Below, in pieces: positions 17,075 to 27,025 of a stretch of DNA of 64,000 bases. How positions within the stretch are numbered: the stretch's first letter is position 1; every line of letters begins with the position of its first letter. Where the stretch lies: assembly GCF_025215155.1 (NCBI RefSeq), contig NZ_JALHAM010000116.1; one strand, 5' to 3'. This DNA is from Dryocola clanedunensis. GTDB taxonomy: Bacteria; Pseudomonadota; Gammaproteobacteria; Enterobacterales; Enterobacteriaceae. The position numbers and the translations under genes are program-made. The notes under the pieces are model-generated. The model made no database searches. It had not been told where the DNA came from and was given only the letters and a program-made list of their open reading frames with translations.

Positions 17075-19429
17075 ATGAAAAAACGTATTCCCACTTTGCT
17101 GGCCACGCTAATTGGCACAGCGATTTATAGCCAACAAGGGATGGCTGCCGATCTTGCCTCGCAGTGTATGCTGGGCGTGCCGAGCTATAATCGCCCGTTG
17201 ATCGAAGGCGACACCAATAACCTTCCGGTTACGATTAATGCCGATCATGCAAAAGGGGATTACCCCGACAATGCGGTGTTTACCGGTAACGTAGATATTC
17301 AGCAGGGGAATAGTCGTCTGCAGTCCGACGAAGTTCAACTGCATCAAAAACAAGTTGATGGCCAACCTGACCCGGTACGCACTGTAGATGCCCTGGGTAA
17401 TGTGCATTACGACGACAATCAGGTCATCCTGAAAGGTCCTAAAGCCTGGTCCAACTTAAACACCAAAGATACCAACGTCTGGAAAGGCGATTACCAGATG
17501 GTTGACCGCCAGGGCCGCGGCACCGCAGACCTGATGAAACAGCGCGAGAACAATCGCTATACCATTCTGGATAACGGTACCTTTACATCATGCCTGCCGG
17601 GTTCAAATACCTGGAGCGTAGTGGGTACCACCGTCATTCAGGACCGCGAAGAAGAAGTGGCGGAAATCTGGAATGCGCGTTTCAAAATTGGTCCGGTTCC
17701 GGTGTTCTACAGCCCGTATTTACAGTTACCGATCGGCGATAAACGTCGCTCCGGTTTCCTGTTGCCGGACGGTAAGTACAGTTCCAATAATGGCCTTGAA
17801 TTTACGCTGCCTTATTACTGGAACATCGCGCCAAACTTTGATGCCACCATCACGCCGCACTATATGGAAAAGCGCGGCACGATGTGGCAGAACGAATTCC
17901 GCTACCTGACCAAAGCGGGTGCAGGTTTGATGGAGTTTGACTACCTGACCTCGGACGATGAATATAAAAACGAGTCGGGTGTCAATCCGGACGACGACAG
18001 CCGCCGCTGGTTATTCTACTGGCAGCACTCCGGCGTACTGGATCAGGTGTGGCGCTTCAACATTGACTACACCAAAGTCAGCGATGATAAATACTTCAAC
18101 GACTTCGACTCCGAATACGGCTCAAGCACCGATGGCTACGCGACGCAGAAATTCAGCGTCGGCTACGCCGTTGAGAACTTTGACGCCACGCTGTCGACCA
18201 AACAGTTCCAGGTCTTTGAGTCCCAGCAAGGTAGAAATTCATACAGCGCGCAGCCGCAGCTGGACGTCAATTTCTATCAGAATGATGTTGGACCATTTGA
18301 TACCCGCGTTTATGGCCAGGCCGTTAAATTCACCAACGTGAATGACAATATGCCGGAAGCGACGCGTCTGCATATCGAGCCAACCATCAGCCTGCCGCTC
18401 TCTAACGGCTGGGCGAGTCTGAATACCGAAGCGAAGCTGCTGGCAACACACTATCAGCAGGACAATCTCGATAAATATAAAAAATATGTCAATTCAAACA
18501 GCGAGCTTGAGAGTTCAGTCAACCGCACCATGCCGCAGTTCAAGGTTGACGGAAAGCTGATCTTCGATCGTGAAATGGATTCAGCCCTGGGCTGGTCACA
18601 AACGCTGGAACCTCGCGTTCAATATCTGTATGTCCCGTATCGCGATCAGAGCAATATCAACAACTATGACTCCTCGCTGCTGCAATCTGATTACAGTGGC
18701 CTGTTCCGTGACAGAACTTATGGTGGCCTTGACCGTATCGCGTCGGCAAACCAGGTGACGACCGGTGTCACATCCCGTATTTATGATGATGCCTCAATTG
18801 AACGTTTTAACGTTTCCCTGGGTCAAATCTACTACTTTACCCAGTCCCGTACCGGCGATGACAACATCAACTGGGAAAAAGACAAGGATACAGGTTCCGT
18901 TATTTGGGCTGGTGATACCTACTGGCGTATGACAGACCGCTGGGGTTTACGCGGTGGTTTGCAATACGATGCGCGTCTGGCTAGCGTCTCAACAGGTAAC
19001 GGTGTCATCGAATACCGTCGTGATAACGATCGTCTGGTACAGCTGAACTATCGTTATGCCAGCCCGGCCTTTATCCAGGCTACGCTGCCAAGTTTCTCAA
19101 CGGCAGAGCAGTACAAGGAAGGGATTTCTCAGGTTGGTATGACCGCAAGCTGGCCGGTTGTTGACCGTTGGTCCGTCGTAGGGGCTTACTACTACGATAC
19201 CAAGGCACAGCAGACAGCGGATTCAATGCTTGCAGTGCAATATAACTCCTGCTGTTATGCGATTCGTGTTGGCTACGAGCGCAAAATCAACGGCTGGGAA
19301 GACGCCGAAAGCAAATACGACAACGTGTTTGGCTTTAACATCGAGTTACGCGGCCTGAGTTCAAACTATGGCCTGGGCACACAGCAGATGCTGCGCTCTA
19401 ACATTCTGCCGTATCAGAACTCGTTGTAA
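17075..19429 (+). CDS. lptD: LPS-assembly outer-membrane protein LptD
   Basis: Outer-membrane beta-barrel that inserts lipopolysaccharide with LptE. A signal peptide (residues 1-24, ending GMAA) is followed by an OstA-like periplasmic domain and a large barrel rich in aromatic beta-strands. Cys31 (ASQCMLG), a cysteine in FTSCLPG and the CC pair in YNSCCYAIRV match the disulphide pattern needed for function. Start ATG 17075 gives 784 residues, the E. coli length; an in-frame TTG at 17048 is rejected because it would precede the signal peptide with charged residues. First gene of the lptD-surA-pdxA-rsmA-apaGH string. Confidence 0.97.
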   Translation: MKKRIPTLLATLIGTAIYSQQGMAADLASQCMLGVPSYNRPLIEGDTNNLPVTINADHAKGDYPDNAVFTGNVDIQQGNSRLQSDEVQLHQKQVDGQPDPVRTVDALGNVHYDDNQVILKGPKAWSNLNTKDTNVWKGDYQMVDRQGRGTADLMKQRENNRYTILDNGTFTSCLPGSNTWSVVGTTVIQDREEEVAEIWNARFKIGPVPVFYSPYLQLPIGDKRRSGFLLPDGKYSSNNGLEFTLPYYWNIAPNFDATITPHYMEKRGTMWQNEFRYLTKAGAGLMEFDYLTSDDEYKNESGVNPDDDSRRWLFYWQHSGVLDQVWRFNIDYTKVSDDKYFNDFDSEYGSSTDGYATQKFSVGYAVENFDATLSTKQFQVFESQQGRNSYSAQPQLDVNFYQNDVGPFDTRVYGQAVKFTNVNDNMPEATRLHIEPTISLPLSNGWASLNTEAKLLATHYQQDNLDKYKKYVNSNSELESSVNRTMPQFKVDGKLIFDREMDSALGWSQTLEPRVQYLYVPYRDQSNINNYDSSLLQSDYSGLFRDRTYGGLDRIASANQVTTGVTSRIYDDASIERFNVSLGQIYYFTQSRTGDDNINWEKDKDTGSVIWAGDTYWRMTDRWGLRGGLQYDARLASVSTGNGVIEYRRDNDRLVQLNYRYASPAFIQATLPSFSTAEQYKEGISQVGMTASWPVVDRWSVVGAYYYDTKAQQTADSMLAVQYNSCCYAIRVGYERKINGWEDAESKYDNVFGFNIELRGLSSNYGLGTQQMLRSNILPYQNSL

Positions 19430-19485
19430 TTCACTTTGACTTAAAAACGTAATCCGCATTGCGGCTAAGTAAAAATGGAAAAAGT

Positions 19486-20778
19486 ATGAAGAACTGGAGA
19501 ACGCTGCTTCTTGGTGTCGCCCTGGTGGCGAACACTGCCTTCGCAGCGCCACAAGTAGTCGACAAAGTAGCAGCCGTGGTTAATAACGGTGTAGTTCTGG
19601 AAAGCGATGTCGATGGCTTGATGCAATCGGTAAAACTTAACGCTCAGCAGGCTGGTCAGCAGTTACCTGACGATAACGCCCTGCGCCACCAGATCCTGGA
19701 ACGTCTGATCATGGATCAAATCATCCTGCAGATGGGCACCAAGATGGGCGTGAAGGTCACCGACGATCAGCTTGATAAAGCGATTTCGGATATCGCAGCA
19801 CAGAACAAAATGAATATGGATCAGATGCGTAGCCGTCTGGCCTATGACGGTATCAACTACAACACTTACCGTAGCCAGATCCGTAAAGAGATGACGATTT
19901 CGGAAGTACGTAACAACGAAGTGCGTCGTCGCGTCACCATCCTGCCTCAGGAAGTTGACTCGCTGGCGCAGCAGGTTGGCAGCCAGAACGACAGTAGCAC
20001 CGAGCTGAACCTGAGCCACATCCTGATTGCGCTGCCGGAAAACCCAACGTCCGCTCAGGTTGACGATGCGGAAAAACAGGCGCGTGACATTGTTTCTCAG
20101 GCGCAAAACGGCGCGGACTTTGGCAAGCTGGCGATTACCTACTCTGCTGACCAGCAGGCCCTGAAAGGTGGCCAGATGGGCTGGGGGCGTATCCAGGAGC
20201 TGCCGTCTATCTTCGCGCAGGCACTGGCTACCGCCAAAAAAGGTGACGTTATCGGCCCGGTTCGTTCCGGCGTAGGTTTCCATATCCTGAAAGTGAACGA
20301 TCTGCGCGGTCAGACTCAGAGCATCTCTGTCACCGAAGTTCACGCTCGTCACATTCTGCTTAAGCCGTCACCGATCATGACCGATCAGCAGGCGCGTCTG
20401 AAGCTTGAGCAAATCGCAGCTGACATCAAAAGTGGTAAAACCACCTTCGATAAAGCGGCGAAAGAGTTCTCTGACGATCCGGGTTCTGCAAACCAGGGTG
20501 GCGATCTGGGCTGGGCATCTCCAGACATCTACGACCCGGCTTTCCGTGATGCCATCATGAAGCTGAATAAGGGCCAGACCAGCGAACCAGTTCACTCCTC
20601 CTTCGGCTGGCACTTAATTGAGCTGCTGGATACCCGTAAAGTGGATAAAACTGACGCGGCTCAGAAAGATCGTGCCTACCGTATGCTGTTTAACCGTAAG
20701 TTCTCGGAAGAAGCGCAGACCTGGATGCAGGAACAGCGCGCCAGCGCATACGTTAAGATCATCGGCAGCAATGGCTAA
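19486..20778 (+). CDS. surA: Periplasmic peptidyl-prolyl isomerase/chaperone SurA
   Basis: Chaperone for outer-membrane proteins, including LptD encoded next to it. Signal peptide MKNWRTLLLGVALVANTAFA, then the N-terminal chaperone domain, two parvulin-type PPIase domains (starting around LNLSHILIALP and VHARHILLKPS) and a C-terminal helix. ATG 19486 has an AGTAAAA/GGAAAAA upstream context and gives 430 residues (E. coli 428). Its end overlaps the pdxA start by 8 bases. Confidence 0.97.
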   Translation: MKNWRTLLLGVALVANTAFAAPQVVDKVAAVVNNGVVLESDVDGLMQSVKLNAQQAGQQLPDDNALRHQILERLIMDQIILQMGTKMGVKVTDDQLDKAISDIAAQNKMNMDQMRSRLAYDGINYNTYRSQIRKEMTISEVRNNEVRRRVTILPQEVDSLAQQVGSQNDSSTELNLSHILIALPENPTSAQVDDAEKQARDIVSQAQNGADFGKLAITYSADQQALKGGQMGWGRIQELPSIFAQALATAKKGDVIGPVRSGVGFHILKVNDLRGQTQSISVTEVHARHILLKPSPIMTDQQARLKLEQIAADIKSGKTTFDKAAKEFSDDPGSANQGGDLGWASPDIYDPAFRDAIMKLNKGQTSEPVHSSFGWHLIELLDTRKVDKTDAAQKDRAYRMLFNRKFSEEAQTWMQEQRASAYVKIIGSNG

Positions 20779-21760
20779 TATTGCTCGTGTGACCATCACT
20801 CCCGGCGAGCCCGCCGGGATTGGTCCCGACCTGGTTGTCGCGCTGGCAAGCCGCGACTGGCCCGTTGAACTGGTCGTCTGCGCCTCCCCTGAATTACTGC
20901 TCGAACGAGCCGCCACCCTCGGCCTCCCCCTGACACTGAATCCTTACCAGCCTGAACGAACAGCGCAGCCACAGGCCGCAGGCACGTTGACGATCCTGCC
21001 CATTGCGCTGCACGCTCCGGTTGTGCCAGGACAGCTTGATGTACGCAACAGCGCCTATGTAGTCGAAATGCTCGCTCGCGCCTGCGACGGCTGCACAAGT
21101 GGTGAATTCGCCGCGCTGATAACCGGGCCCGTGCATAAAGGTATTATCAACGACGCTGGTATTCCGTTTATCGGTCACACCGAGTTCTTCGAAGAACGCT
21201 CGCACAGTGAAAAAGTGGTGATGATGCTCGCCACCGAAGAGCTTCGCGTTGCACTGGCCACTACGCATTTGCCGCTAAAAGCCATTTCTGAGGCAATTAC
21301 GCCAGATTTATTACGTCAGATAATCACCATCCTGTATCATGACCTGCAAACCAAGTTTGGTATTGCACTGCCTCACGTGCTGGTGTGCGGCCTGAACCCT
21401 CATGCAGGGGAAGGTGGACACATGGGTACGGAAGAGATCGACACGATAATCCCGGTACTTAACGAGATGCGCGCACAGGGCATGAATTTATCCGGCCCGC
21501 TGCCTGCTGATACACTGTTTCAGCCAAAGTATCTCGACAACGCCGATGCAGTACTGGCGATGTATCACGACCAGGGATTACCGGTTCTGAAATATCAGGG
21601 CTTCGGTCGCGCGGTGAATATCACGTTAGGCTTACCTTTTATCCGCACTTCGGTTGACCATGGCACAGCGTTAGAGCTGGCAGGCCAGGGAAAAGCCGAT
21701 GTCGGCAGTTTTATTACGGCGCTTAATCTCGCCATCAAAATGATTACGAATACTCAATGA
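20771..21760 (+). CDS. pdxA: 4-hydroxythreonine-4-phosphate dehydrogenase
   Basis: NAD-dependent oxidation of 4-phosphohydroxy-L-threonine in pyridoxal-phosphate biosynthesis. Characteristic segments: ITPGEPAGIGPDLV at the N-terminus, ITGPVHKG, the metal-binding region GHTEFFEE, CGLNPHAGEGG, and MYHDQGLPVLKY. ATG 20771 gives 329 residues, the E. coli length, and overlaps surA by 8 bases; earlier in-frame starts lie deep inside surA and would add unrelated residues. It overlaps rsmA by 4 bases. Confidence 0.96.
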   Translation: MANIARVTITPGEPAGIGPDLVVALASRDWPVELVVCASPELLLERAATLGLPLTLNPYQPERTAQPQAAGTLTILPIALHAPVVPGQLDVRNSAYVVEMLARACDGCTSGEFAALITGPVHKGIINDAGIPFIGHTEFFEERSHSEKVVMMLATEELRVALATTHLPLKAISEAITPDLLRQIITILYHDLQTKFGIALPHVLVCGLNPHAGEGGHMGTEEIDTIIPVLNEMRAQGMNLSGPLPADTLFQPKYLDNADAVLAMYHDQGLPVLKYQGFGRAVNITLGLPFIRTSVDHGTALELAGQGKADVGSFITALNLAIKMITNTQ

Positions 21761-22578
21761 ATACTCGCGTCCACCAGGGCCATTTAGCCCGTAAACGTTT
21801 TGGACAAAACTTCCTTAATGACCAGTTCGTTATCGAAAGTATTGTCTCCGCTATTAATCCACAGAAAGGCCAGGCGATGGTTGAAATCGGCCCCGGCCTC
21901 GGTGCATTAACCGAGCCTGTGGGTGAACGCCTGGACGAAATGACCGTTATTGAACTCGACCGCGATCTGGCGGCCCGTCTGCAAACGCATCCGTTCCTGG
22001 CCCCGAAGCTGACCATTTATCAGCAGGATGCCATGACGATGGATTTCGCCGAGCTGTCGAAAAAAATCGGCCAGCCGCTGCGCGTGTTCGGTAACCTGCC
22101 GTACAACATCTCTACGCCGTTGATGTTCCATCTCTTTAGCTATACTGATGCCATTGCGGACATGCACTTCATGCTGCAAAAAGAGGTGGTGAACCGTCTG
22201 GTTGCAGGACCAAACAGTAAAGCGTATGGTCGTTTATCAGTGATGGCGCAATATTATTGCAACGTGATCCCGGTGCTGGAAGTGCCGCCAACGGCCTTTA
22301 CGCCTGCGCCGAAAGTGGATTCCGCCGTGGTGCGCCTGGTGCCTCATGCCACCATTCCGCATCCGGTCAAAGAGCTGCGCGTGTTGAGCCGTATCACGAC
22401 TGAAGCCTTTAACAAGCGCCGCAAGACAATTCGCAACAGCCTTGGCCATCTGTTCAGCGCAGAGGTGATGGCAGAGCTGGGCGTCGACGCGACCCTGCGC
22501 GCTGAGAACATCTCAGTCGCCCAGTATTGCCAGCTGGCAAACTATTTGGCTGAGCACCCACAGCCGAAGGAGAGTTAA
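21757..22578 (+). CDS. rsmA: 16S rRNA (A1518/A1519) dimethyltransferase
   Basis: Dimethylates two adjacent adenines in the 3' hairpin of 16S rRNA late in 30S assembly; loss gives kasugamycin resistance. SAM-binding motif EIGPGLGALT and the adenine-binding NLPYNIS motif are intact. Length is 273 residues, as in E. coli. Its ATG overlaps the pdxA TGA (ATGA), and it ends two bases before apaG, so the genes are read as one unit. Confidence 0.97.
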   Translation: MNTRVHQGHLARKRFGQNFLNDQFVIESIVSAINPQKGQAMVEIGPGLGALTEPVGERLDEMTVIELDRDLAARLQTHPFLAPKLTIYQQDAMTMDFAELSKKIGQPLRVFGNLPYNISTPLMFHLFSYTDAIADMHFMLQKEVVNRLVAGPNSKAYGRLSVMAQYYCNVIPVLEVPPTAFTPAPKVDSAVVRLVPHATIPHPVKELRVLSRITTEAFNKRRKTIRNSLGHLFSAEVMAELGVDATLRAENISVAQYCQLANYLAEHPQPKES

Positions 22579-22580
22579 CG

Positions 22581-22958
22581 ATGTTAAATTCGCCCCGCGT
22601 ATGCGTACAGGTACAAAGCGTCTATATCGAATCCCAGTCCTCCCCGGAGAATGAACGTTTCGTCTTTGCTTATACCGTAACCATCCGAAACCTGGGGCGA
22701 ACGCCGGTGCAGCTTCTTGGGCGTTACTGGCTGATTACCAACGGTAACGGCCATGAAACCGAAGTCCAGGGTGAAGGCGTGATTGGCGTCCAGCCCCACA
22801 TCGAACCGGGCAACGAATACAGCTATACCAGCGGTGCGGTCATTGAAACGCCGCTGGGCACCATGCAAGGCCATTACGAAATGGTCGATTCTCAGGGCGA
22901 GGCATTCCGCGTCGCTGTTCCCGTCTTCCGTCTGGCCATTCCAGCCTTCATTCACTGA
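22581..22958 (+). CDS. apaG: ApaG/DUF525 protein
   Basis: Small all-beta (fibronectin-like) protein of 125 residues, the usual length, always near apaH. Conserved family segments RNLGRTPVQLLGRYW and GVIGVQPHIEPGNEYSYTSG are present. The biochemical role in bacteria is unsettled. It starts immediately after rsmA and ends four bases before apaH. Confidence 0.95.
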   Translation: MLNSPRVCVQVQSVYIESQSSPENERFVFAYTVTIRNLGRTPVQLLGRYWLITNGNGHETEVQGEGVIGVQPHIEPGNEYSYTSGAVIETPLGTMQGHYEMVDSQGEAFRVAVPVFRLAIPAFIH

Positions 22959-22962
22959 TACG

Positions 22963-23814
22963 ATGTCAACATACCTGATTGGCGATGTTCACGGCTGTTA
23001 CGATGAACTGATCGCCCTGCTGCAACAGGTTGAGTTCACGCCTGGCAAAGATATTTTATGGCTCACGGGCGATTTAGTCGCGCGCGGCCCCGGCTCGCTT
23101 GAAGTCCTGCGCTATGTGCGAGGACTGGGCGACAGCGTGCGTCTGGTGCTCGGCAATCACGACCTGCACCTGCTGGCGGTATACGCCGGTATCAGCCGCA
23201 ATAAACCCAAAGACCGCGTGTCACAGCTGCTGGAAGCACCGGACGTTGACGAGCTGCTGAACTGGCTGCGTCGTCAGCCGCTAATCCAGGTCGATAACGA
23301 AAAAATGCTGGTGATGGCCCACGCAGGAATCACGCCGCAGTGGGATATCGACACCGCTATAGCCTGCGCCCGCGATGTCGAAGCCGTGCTCTCAAGCGAC
23401 AGCTATCCGCTGTTCCTGGACGCCATGTACGGCGATATGCCGAACAACTGGTCGCCGGAGCTTTCGGGCTTAGCCCGTTTGCGGTTCATCACTAACTCAC
23501 TGACGCGTATGCGCTACTGCTTCCCGAACGGCCAGCTGGATATGTATTGCAAAGACACGCCGGAAAGCGCGCCTGCGCCGCTCAAGCCGTGGTTTGCCAT
23601 TCCCGGGCCGGTAACGGATGCGTACTCGGTGATCTTCGGACACTGGGCTTCGCTTGAAGGGAAAGGAACGCCGGAAGGCATTTACGGTCTGGACACCGGT
23701 TGCTGCTGGGGTGGGGATTTGACCTGCCTGCGCTGGGAGGACAAAGCGTACTTTGTGCAACCTTCGAATCGCAAAGCCGATGTTGGCGACGGAGATGCGG
23801 CTATCGCGTCATAA
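22963..23814 (+). CDS. apaH: Bis(5'-nucleosyl)-tetraphosphatase (symmetrical)
   Basis: Hydrolyses Ap4A to two ADP and also removes Np4 caps from RNA. Metallophosphoesterase motifs are GDVHGCYDEL (residues 7-16), GDLVARGPGS and GNHDLHLL. I placed the start at ATG 22963, giving 283 residues against 280 in E. coli; an upstream in-frame start inside apaG is rejected. A bidirectional terminator follows and separates it from the convergent folA. Confidence 0.96.
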   Translation: MSTYLIGDVHGCYDELIALLQQVEFTPGKDILWLTGDLVARGPGSLEVLRYVRGLGDSVRLVLGNHDLHLLAVYAGISRNKPKDRVSQLLEAPDVDELLNWLRRQPLIQVDNEKMLVMAHAGITPQWDIDTAIACARDVEAVLSSDSYPLFLDAMYGDMPNNWSPELSGLARLRFITNSLTRMRYCFPNGQLDMYCKDTPESAPAPLKPWFAIPGPVTDAYSVIFGHWASLEGKGTPEGIYGLDTGCCWGGDLTCLRWEDKAYFVQPSNRKADVGDGDAAIAS

Positions 23815-23841
23815 AAAAAACCGGTGAATACCGGTTTTTTT
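23813..23841. terminator. Bidirectional terminator apaH/folA
   Basis: An A-run, then CCGGT-GAAT-ACCGG (23821-23834), then seven T. It works on both strands: after apaH rightward and after folA leftward. Confidence 0.9.
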
Positions 23842-23843
23842 AT

Positions 23844-23873
23844 GTAGGTCGGATAAGCGAAGCGTCATCCGAC
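23844..23873. repeat. Single REP unit
   Basis: GTAGGTCGGATAAGC followed by GCGTCATCCGAC forms an imperfect hairpin of the REP type, the same family as the pair at 9074-9154. It lies downstream of apaH and folA. Confidence 0.8.
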
Positions 23874-23883
23874 ACAATATGTT

Positions 23884-24363
23884 TTAGCGACGTTCCAGAA
23901 TCTCAAAACAATAACCGTGCGAGTTTTGCTCGTCGGCGTCGTGGAATTCGCTGAACGTTGACTGCCACTCGTCCGGATCGTAATCCGGGAAATGGGTATC
24001 CCCTTCTACTTCGGCATCAATGTGCGTCAGATACAGGCGCTGCGCTTTTGGCAGGAACTGTTCATAGATGCGGCCACCGCCGATCACCATCACTTCTTCC
24101 GCGTCACCGCAGGCGCTGATAGCGTCCTCTACGGAAGTCACCCACTCAACGCGGTCGTCGGTGCCCGGCTTACTGCTGATAACAATATTCTTACGGCCTG
24201 GCAGCGGGCGACCAATGGATTCCCAGGTCAAACGCCCCATCACAACCGGTTTATTTAACGTATTACGTTTAAACCAGGCCAGGTCGGCAGGCAAATTCCA
24301 TGGCATGGCGTTTTCCATACCAATAACGCGATCTACCGCTAATGCAGCAATCAGACTGATCAT
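23884..24363 (-). CDS. folA: Dihydrofolate reductase
   Basis: Reduces dihydrofolate to tetrahydrofolate with NADPH; target of trimethoprim. All 159 residues align with E. coli DHFR. The Met20 loop (AMPWNLP), catalytic D27 (ADLAWFK), and the NADPH-binding segments GRPLPGRKN and VIGGGRIYEQ are present. At positions often changed in trimethoprim-resistant E. coli (P21, A26, L28, W30) the residues are the sensitive type. Transcribed leftward, ending at the shared terminator. Confidence 0.97.
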   Translation of the reverse strand: MISLIAALAVDRVIGMENAMPWNLPADLAWFKRNTLNKPVVMGRLTWESIGRPLPGRKNIVISSKPGTDDRVEWVTSVEDAISACGDAEEVMVIGGGRIYEQFLPKAQRLYLTHIDAEVEGDTHFPDYDPDEWQSTFSEFHDADEQNSHGYCFEILERR

Positions 24364-24539
24364 TCTGTTAACCCAAGGAAGGTGAAAAAATTGCCGCCAC
24401 TATACGGAAAGCGCAATCTTTCGTCGACTGCCCGATCCTCCTGCCGGGAGAATTTTTTTTGTTCTGCAAAGCCGCAGCCTCCTTAATTGGCAAGGTGCGC
24501 TAACACGAACAATGAGTTAGCGCCGATTCTTTCGGAAAA

Positions 24540-26399
24540 TCAGTCCGCTGGTTTGGCAGGAGGTTCGTCTGCTAATTTACCGCTGTGAACGCCCTCCTCC
24601 GTTCCCTGCCAGCCGTGGCGTTGAATAACATTGAGATGCGTACGGTCTTCGTTAATGACCTCCGTCAGCATCGCACTGGTGCGTTTGAGCACATCTGCCC
24701 TCGCGGGCAAATCAGCGGCGATAACCATCTCTTCCACCATTTGAGTATTGAAACGACGGAAATGATCGGCCCGCTCGCGCGCTTCATAGCTGCCAACGCC
24801 CAGCGCCTCAAGCGCACGACGCCCCACTTTCAGCGAACTCTCGAAGGTTTCACGCTCAGGTTGCTCAACGCCCGCCTGACGAAGGCGAATAAAGTGGTCG
24901 AGGTCTCTCGCCCTGGCGATAACCTGCAGGTTCGGGAAGTGCTCCTGCACCAGCCCGGAGAGCTGCATATTCGCATCAGGATCGTCGATGGCATTGATCA
25001 GCACCTCCGCTTTTGCCGCCCCTGCGGATTCGAGCAAATCCACCCGCGTCGCATCGCCATAAAATACTTTGGTGCCGAATTTACGCAGCGTTTCGATATG
25101 GTCAGGATCGTGGTCAAGCACCACCATTTTCACCCCGCTGGTCAGCAGCAGACGCCCGGCGATTTGCCCGAAGCGCCCAAAGCCGGCAATAATCACCCGC
25201 GGCTGCTCTTCATCAATTTCATCCGCCTCGCGGGCCTGCTCTTTACCGGATTTCTCCAGACGGCTGAGCAGCACAAGCAGCAGCGGTGTGGCAGCCATAG
25301 AAAGCGCTACCGCCAGGGTCAGCGATTTCGCCCAGCTGTCGTCCAGCACCTCAGCCATTCTGGCAGCGCCAAAAATCACAAAGGCGAATTCGCTCCCCTG
25401 GCCCAGCAGTACGGCAAACCAACGGCGCTGCTTACGCGGTACTTTCAACGGTTTAGCAACCAGCCACAGCATCACGCACTTGATCACCAGGAACCCCACC
25501 AGCAGGCCGATAATGCGCAGCGGATTATCCATCAGCGTGCCGAAATCTATCGACATGCCGACGCCGATAAAGAACAGCCCGAGCAGCAGCCCCTTAAACG
25601 GTTCGATATCGCTCTCCAGCGCGTGGCGATATTCGGAGCTTGCCAGCAATACGCCCGCCAGAAACGCACCCATTGCCATGGATAAACCAGCCTCTTCCAG
25701 CAGCAGTCCAAAACCAAACACGAGGAAGAGTGCCACGGCGCTGAACACTTCACGCAGGCCGGAGCGGGCCACAAAGCGCAGCACCGGGCGCGTCACATAG
25801 CGCCCCAGGACCACCACCAGCGCCAGCGCGCCGACGACCTTTAAGGCTGATAGAGAAAATGCCGCAAGCGTAGTGGTCGCCCCACTGGTTGCCAGCAAGG
25901 GGATCATCGCCACCAGCGGGATGGCGGCAATATCCTGGAAGAGCAGAACGGCAAAGGCGCTGCGCCCCATTTGCGAGAGGGTCAGGTTACGTTCGTTCAT
26001 CGCCTGCATGGCGATGGCGGTTGAGGACAGCGCAAGCGTCAGTCCAATCAGCACGGCAATCTGCCAGCGCAGACCCATCAGCATACAGAACAGCCCAAGG
26101 AGCAAGCCGCAGGCGGCCATTTGCAGGAAGCCCCCGCCAAACACTGAGGCGCGCAGCGTCCATAGCCTGCGCGGATCCAGCTCAAGGCCGATAACAAACA
26201 GCATCAGTACCACGCCGATTTCAGCGAAGTGCAGAATCGTCCCGGCATCCGTCACCAGCCGTAACCCCCACGGGCCGATAATACAGCCCGCAATCAGGTA
26301 GCCAAGGACCGAGCCTAACCCCAGGCGAACGGCGATGGGCACAATCAGTGCGGCTGCGCCGAGATAAATAAGAACCTGCATCATGCTGTGGCTATCCAT
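24540..26399 (-). CDS. kefC: Glutathione-gated K+/H+ efflux antiporter KefC
   Basis: Potassium efflux system that acidifies the cytoplasm and protects against electrophiles. The first ~380 residues form a CPA2-type membrane domain with many hydrophobic helices (QDIAAIPLVAM motif near residue 150). The HALESDIEPFKGLLLG regulatory loop motif follows, and the C-terminal KTN/RCK domain begins VIIAGFGRFGQIAGRLL near residue 400. Length is 619 (E. coli 620). Its start overlaps the end of kefF by 8 bases. Confidence 0.96.
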   Translation of the reverse strand: MDSHSMMQVLIYLGAAALIVPIAVRLGLGSVLGYLIAGCIIGPWGLRLVTDAGTILHFAEIGVVLMLFVIGLELDPRRLWTLRASVFGGGFLQMAACGLLLGLFCMLMGLRWQIAVLIGLTLALSSTAIAMQAMNERNLTLSQMGRSAFAVLLFQDIAAIPLVAMIPLLATSGATTTLAAFSLSALKVVGALALVVVLGRYVTRPVLRFVARSGLREVFSAVALFLVFGFGLLLEEAGLSMAMGAFLAGVLLASSEYRHALESDIEPFKGLLLGLFFIGVGMSIDFGTLMDNPLRIIGLLVGFLVIKCVMLWLVAKPLKVPRKQRRWFAVLLGQGSEFAFVIFGAARMAEVLDDSWAKSLTLAVALSMAATPLLLVLLSRLEKSGKEQAREADEIDEEQPRVIIAGFGRFGQIAGRLLLTSGVKMVVLDHDPDHIETLRKFGTKVFYGDATRVDLLESAGAAKAEVLINAIDDPDANMQLSGLVQEHFPNLQVIARARDLDHFIRLRQAGVEQPERETFESSLKVGRRALEALGVGSYEARERADHFRRFNTQMVEEMVIAADLPARADVLKRTSAMLTEVINEDRTHLNVIQRHGWQGTEEGVHSGKLADEPPAKPAD

Positions 26400-26922
26400 G
26401 ATTCACCTCCCGCCATGCCAGCAGGCGCTGCTTATACTGCTCAGCCTCCGCGTCCAACGTCTTTTCATCGCAAACAAAAGTGAAATGGATGGCAAAATTC
26501 GGCTGCCAGCTCATTCCACAATAGATCGCCGTCGCCTGCAGCGGCTGTCCCAGTACGTCAAACCCCGGATGATCCCCTACATCGAAATGACCGTCTCCCC
26601 CGCCGGTGGTTACCGCCCACATCACGTTTTTGCCATGCAGAGCCTTCCCGCCGCGACCGTAAGCCCAGCCGTGGGCAAGCACTTTATCGATCCACAGCTT
26701 CATCAGCGGCGGCATGCTGTACCACTGCATGGGATGCTGCCAGATAACCAGATCGGCACGGCTTAGCGCCTCTTGTTCAGCGGCAATATCGATATTGAAA
26801 TCAGGATAGAGCTCATACAACGAACGGACTTCCACATCGGGTAGCGTCGTGGCACTTTCGAGCATTTTTCGGTTGGCGTGAGAGTGTTGCGGATAGGGGT
26901 GCGCATAAATAATTAATATCAT
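26392..26922 (-). CDS. kefF: KefC ancillary subunit, quinone oxidoreductase
   Basis: Flavodoxin-fold FMN protein of 176 residues that binds KefC and is required for its full activity; also reduces quinones. MdaB/KefF-type features: the N-terminal ILIIYAHPYPQHSHANR, the segment IWQHPMQWYSMPPLMKLW, and GGKALHGKNVMWAVTTGG. Upstream of kefC in the same leftward operon. Confidence 0.95.
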   Translation of the reverse strand: MILIIYAHPYPQHSHANRKMLESATTLPDVEVRSLYELYPDFNIDIAAEQEALSRADLVIWQHPMQWYSMPPLMKLWIDKVLAHGWAYGRGGKALHGKNVMWAVTTGGGDGHFDVGDHPGFDVLGQPLQATAIYCGMSWQPNFAIHFTFVCDEKTLDAEAEQYKQRLLAWREVNHG

Positions 26923-27025
26923 TAATTAGCCTGTTGTTTTACCGACTTCTTTTCCAAAGAGTGTAGTCAGTCATTCAACAGGCTAACAGTCAATATTATT
27001 GATGGGCTAAGCGGGTAAAACTGAA

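Noticed and set aside
23884..24363. Trimethoprim-resistant dihydrofolate reductase
   Set aside because: The residues usually changed in resistant FolA (P21, A26, L28, W30) are wild type; this is the chromosomal housekeeping enzyme.
25069..25800. Open frame of ~243 codons on the plus strand within kefC
   Set aside because: Ser/Ala-rich low-complexity shadow opposite kefC; the minus-strand protein is a full-length known family member.
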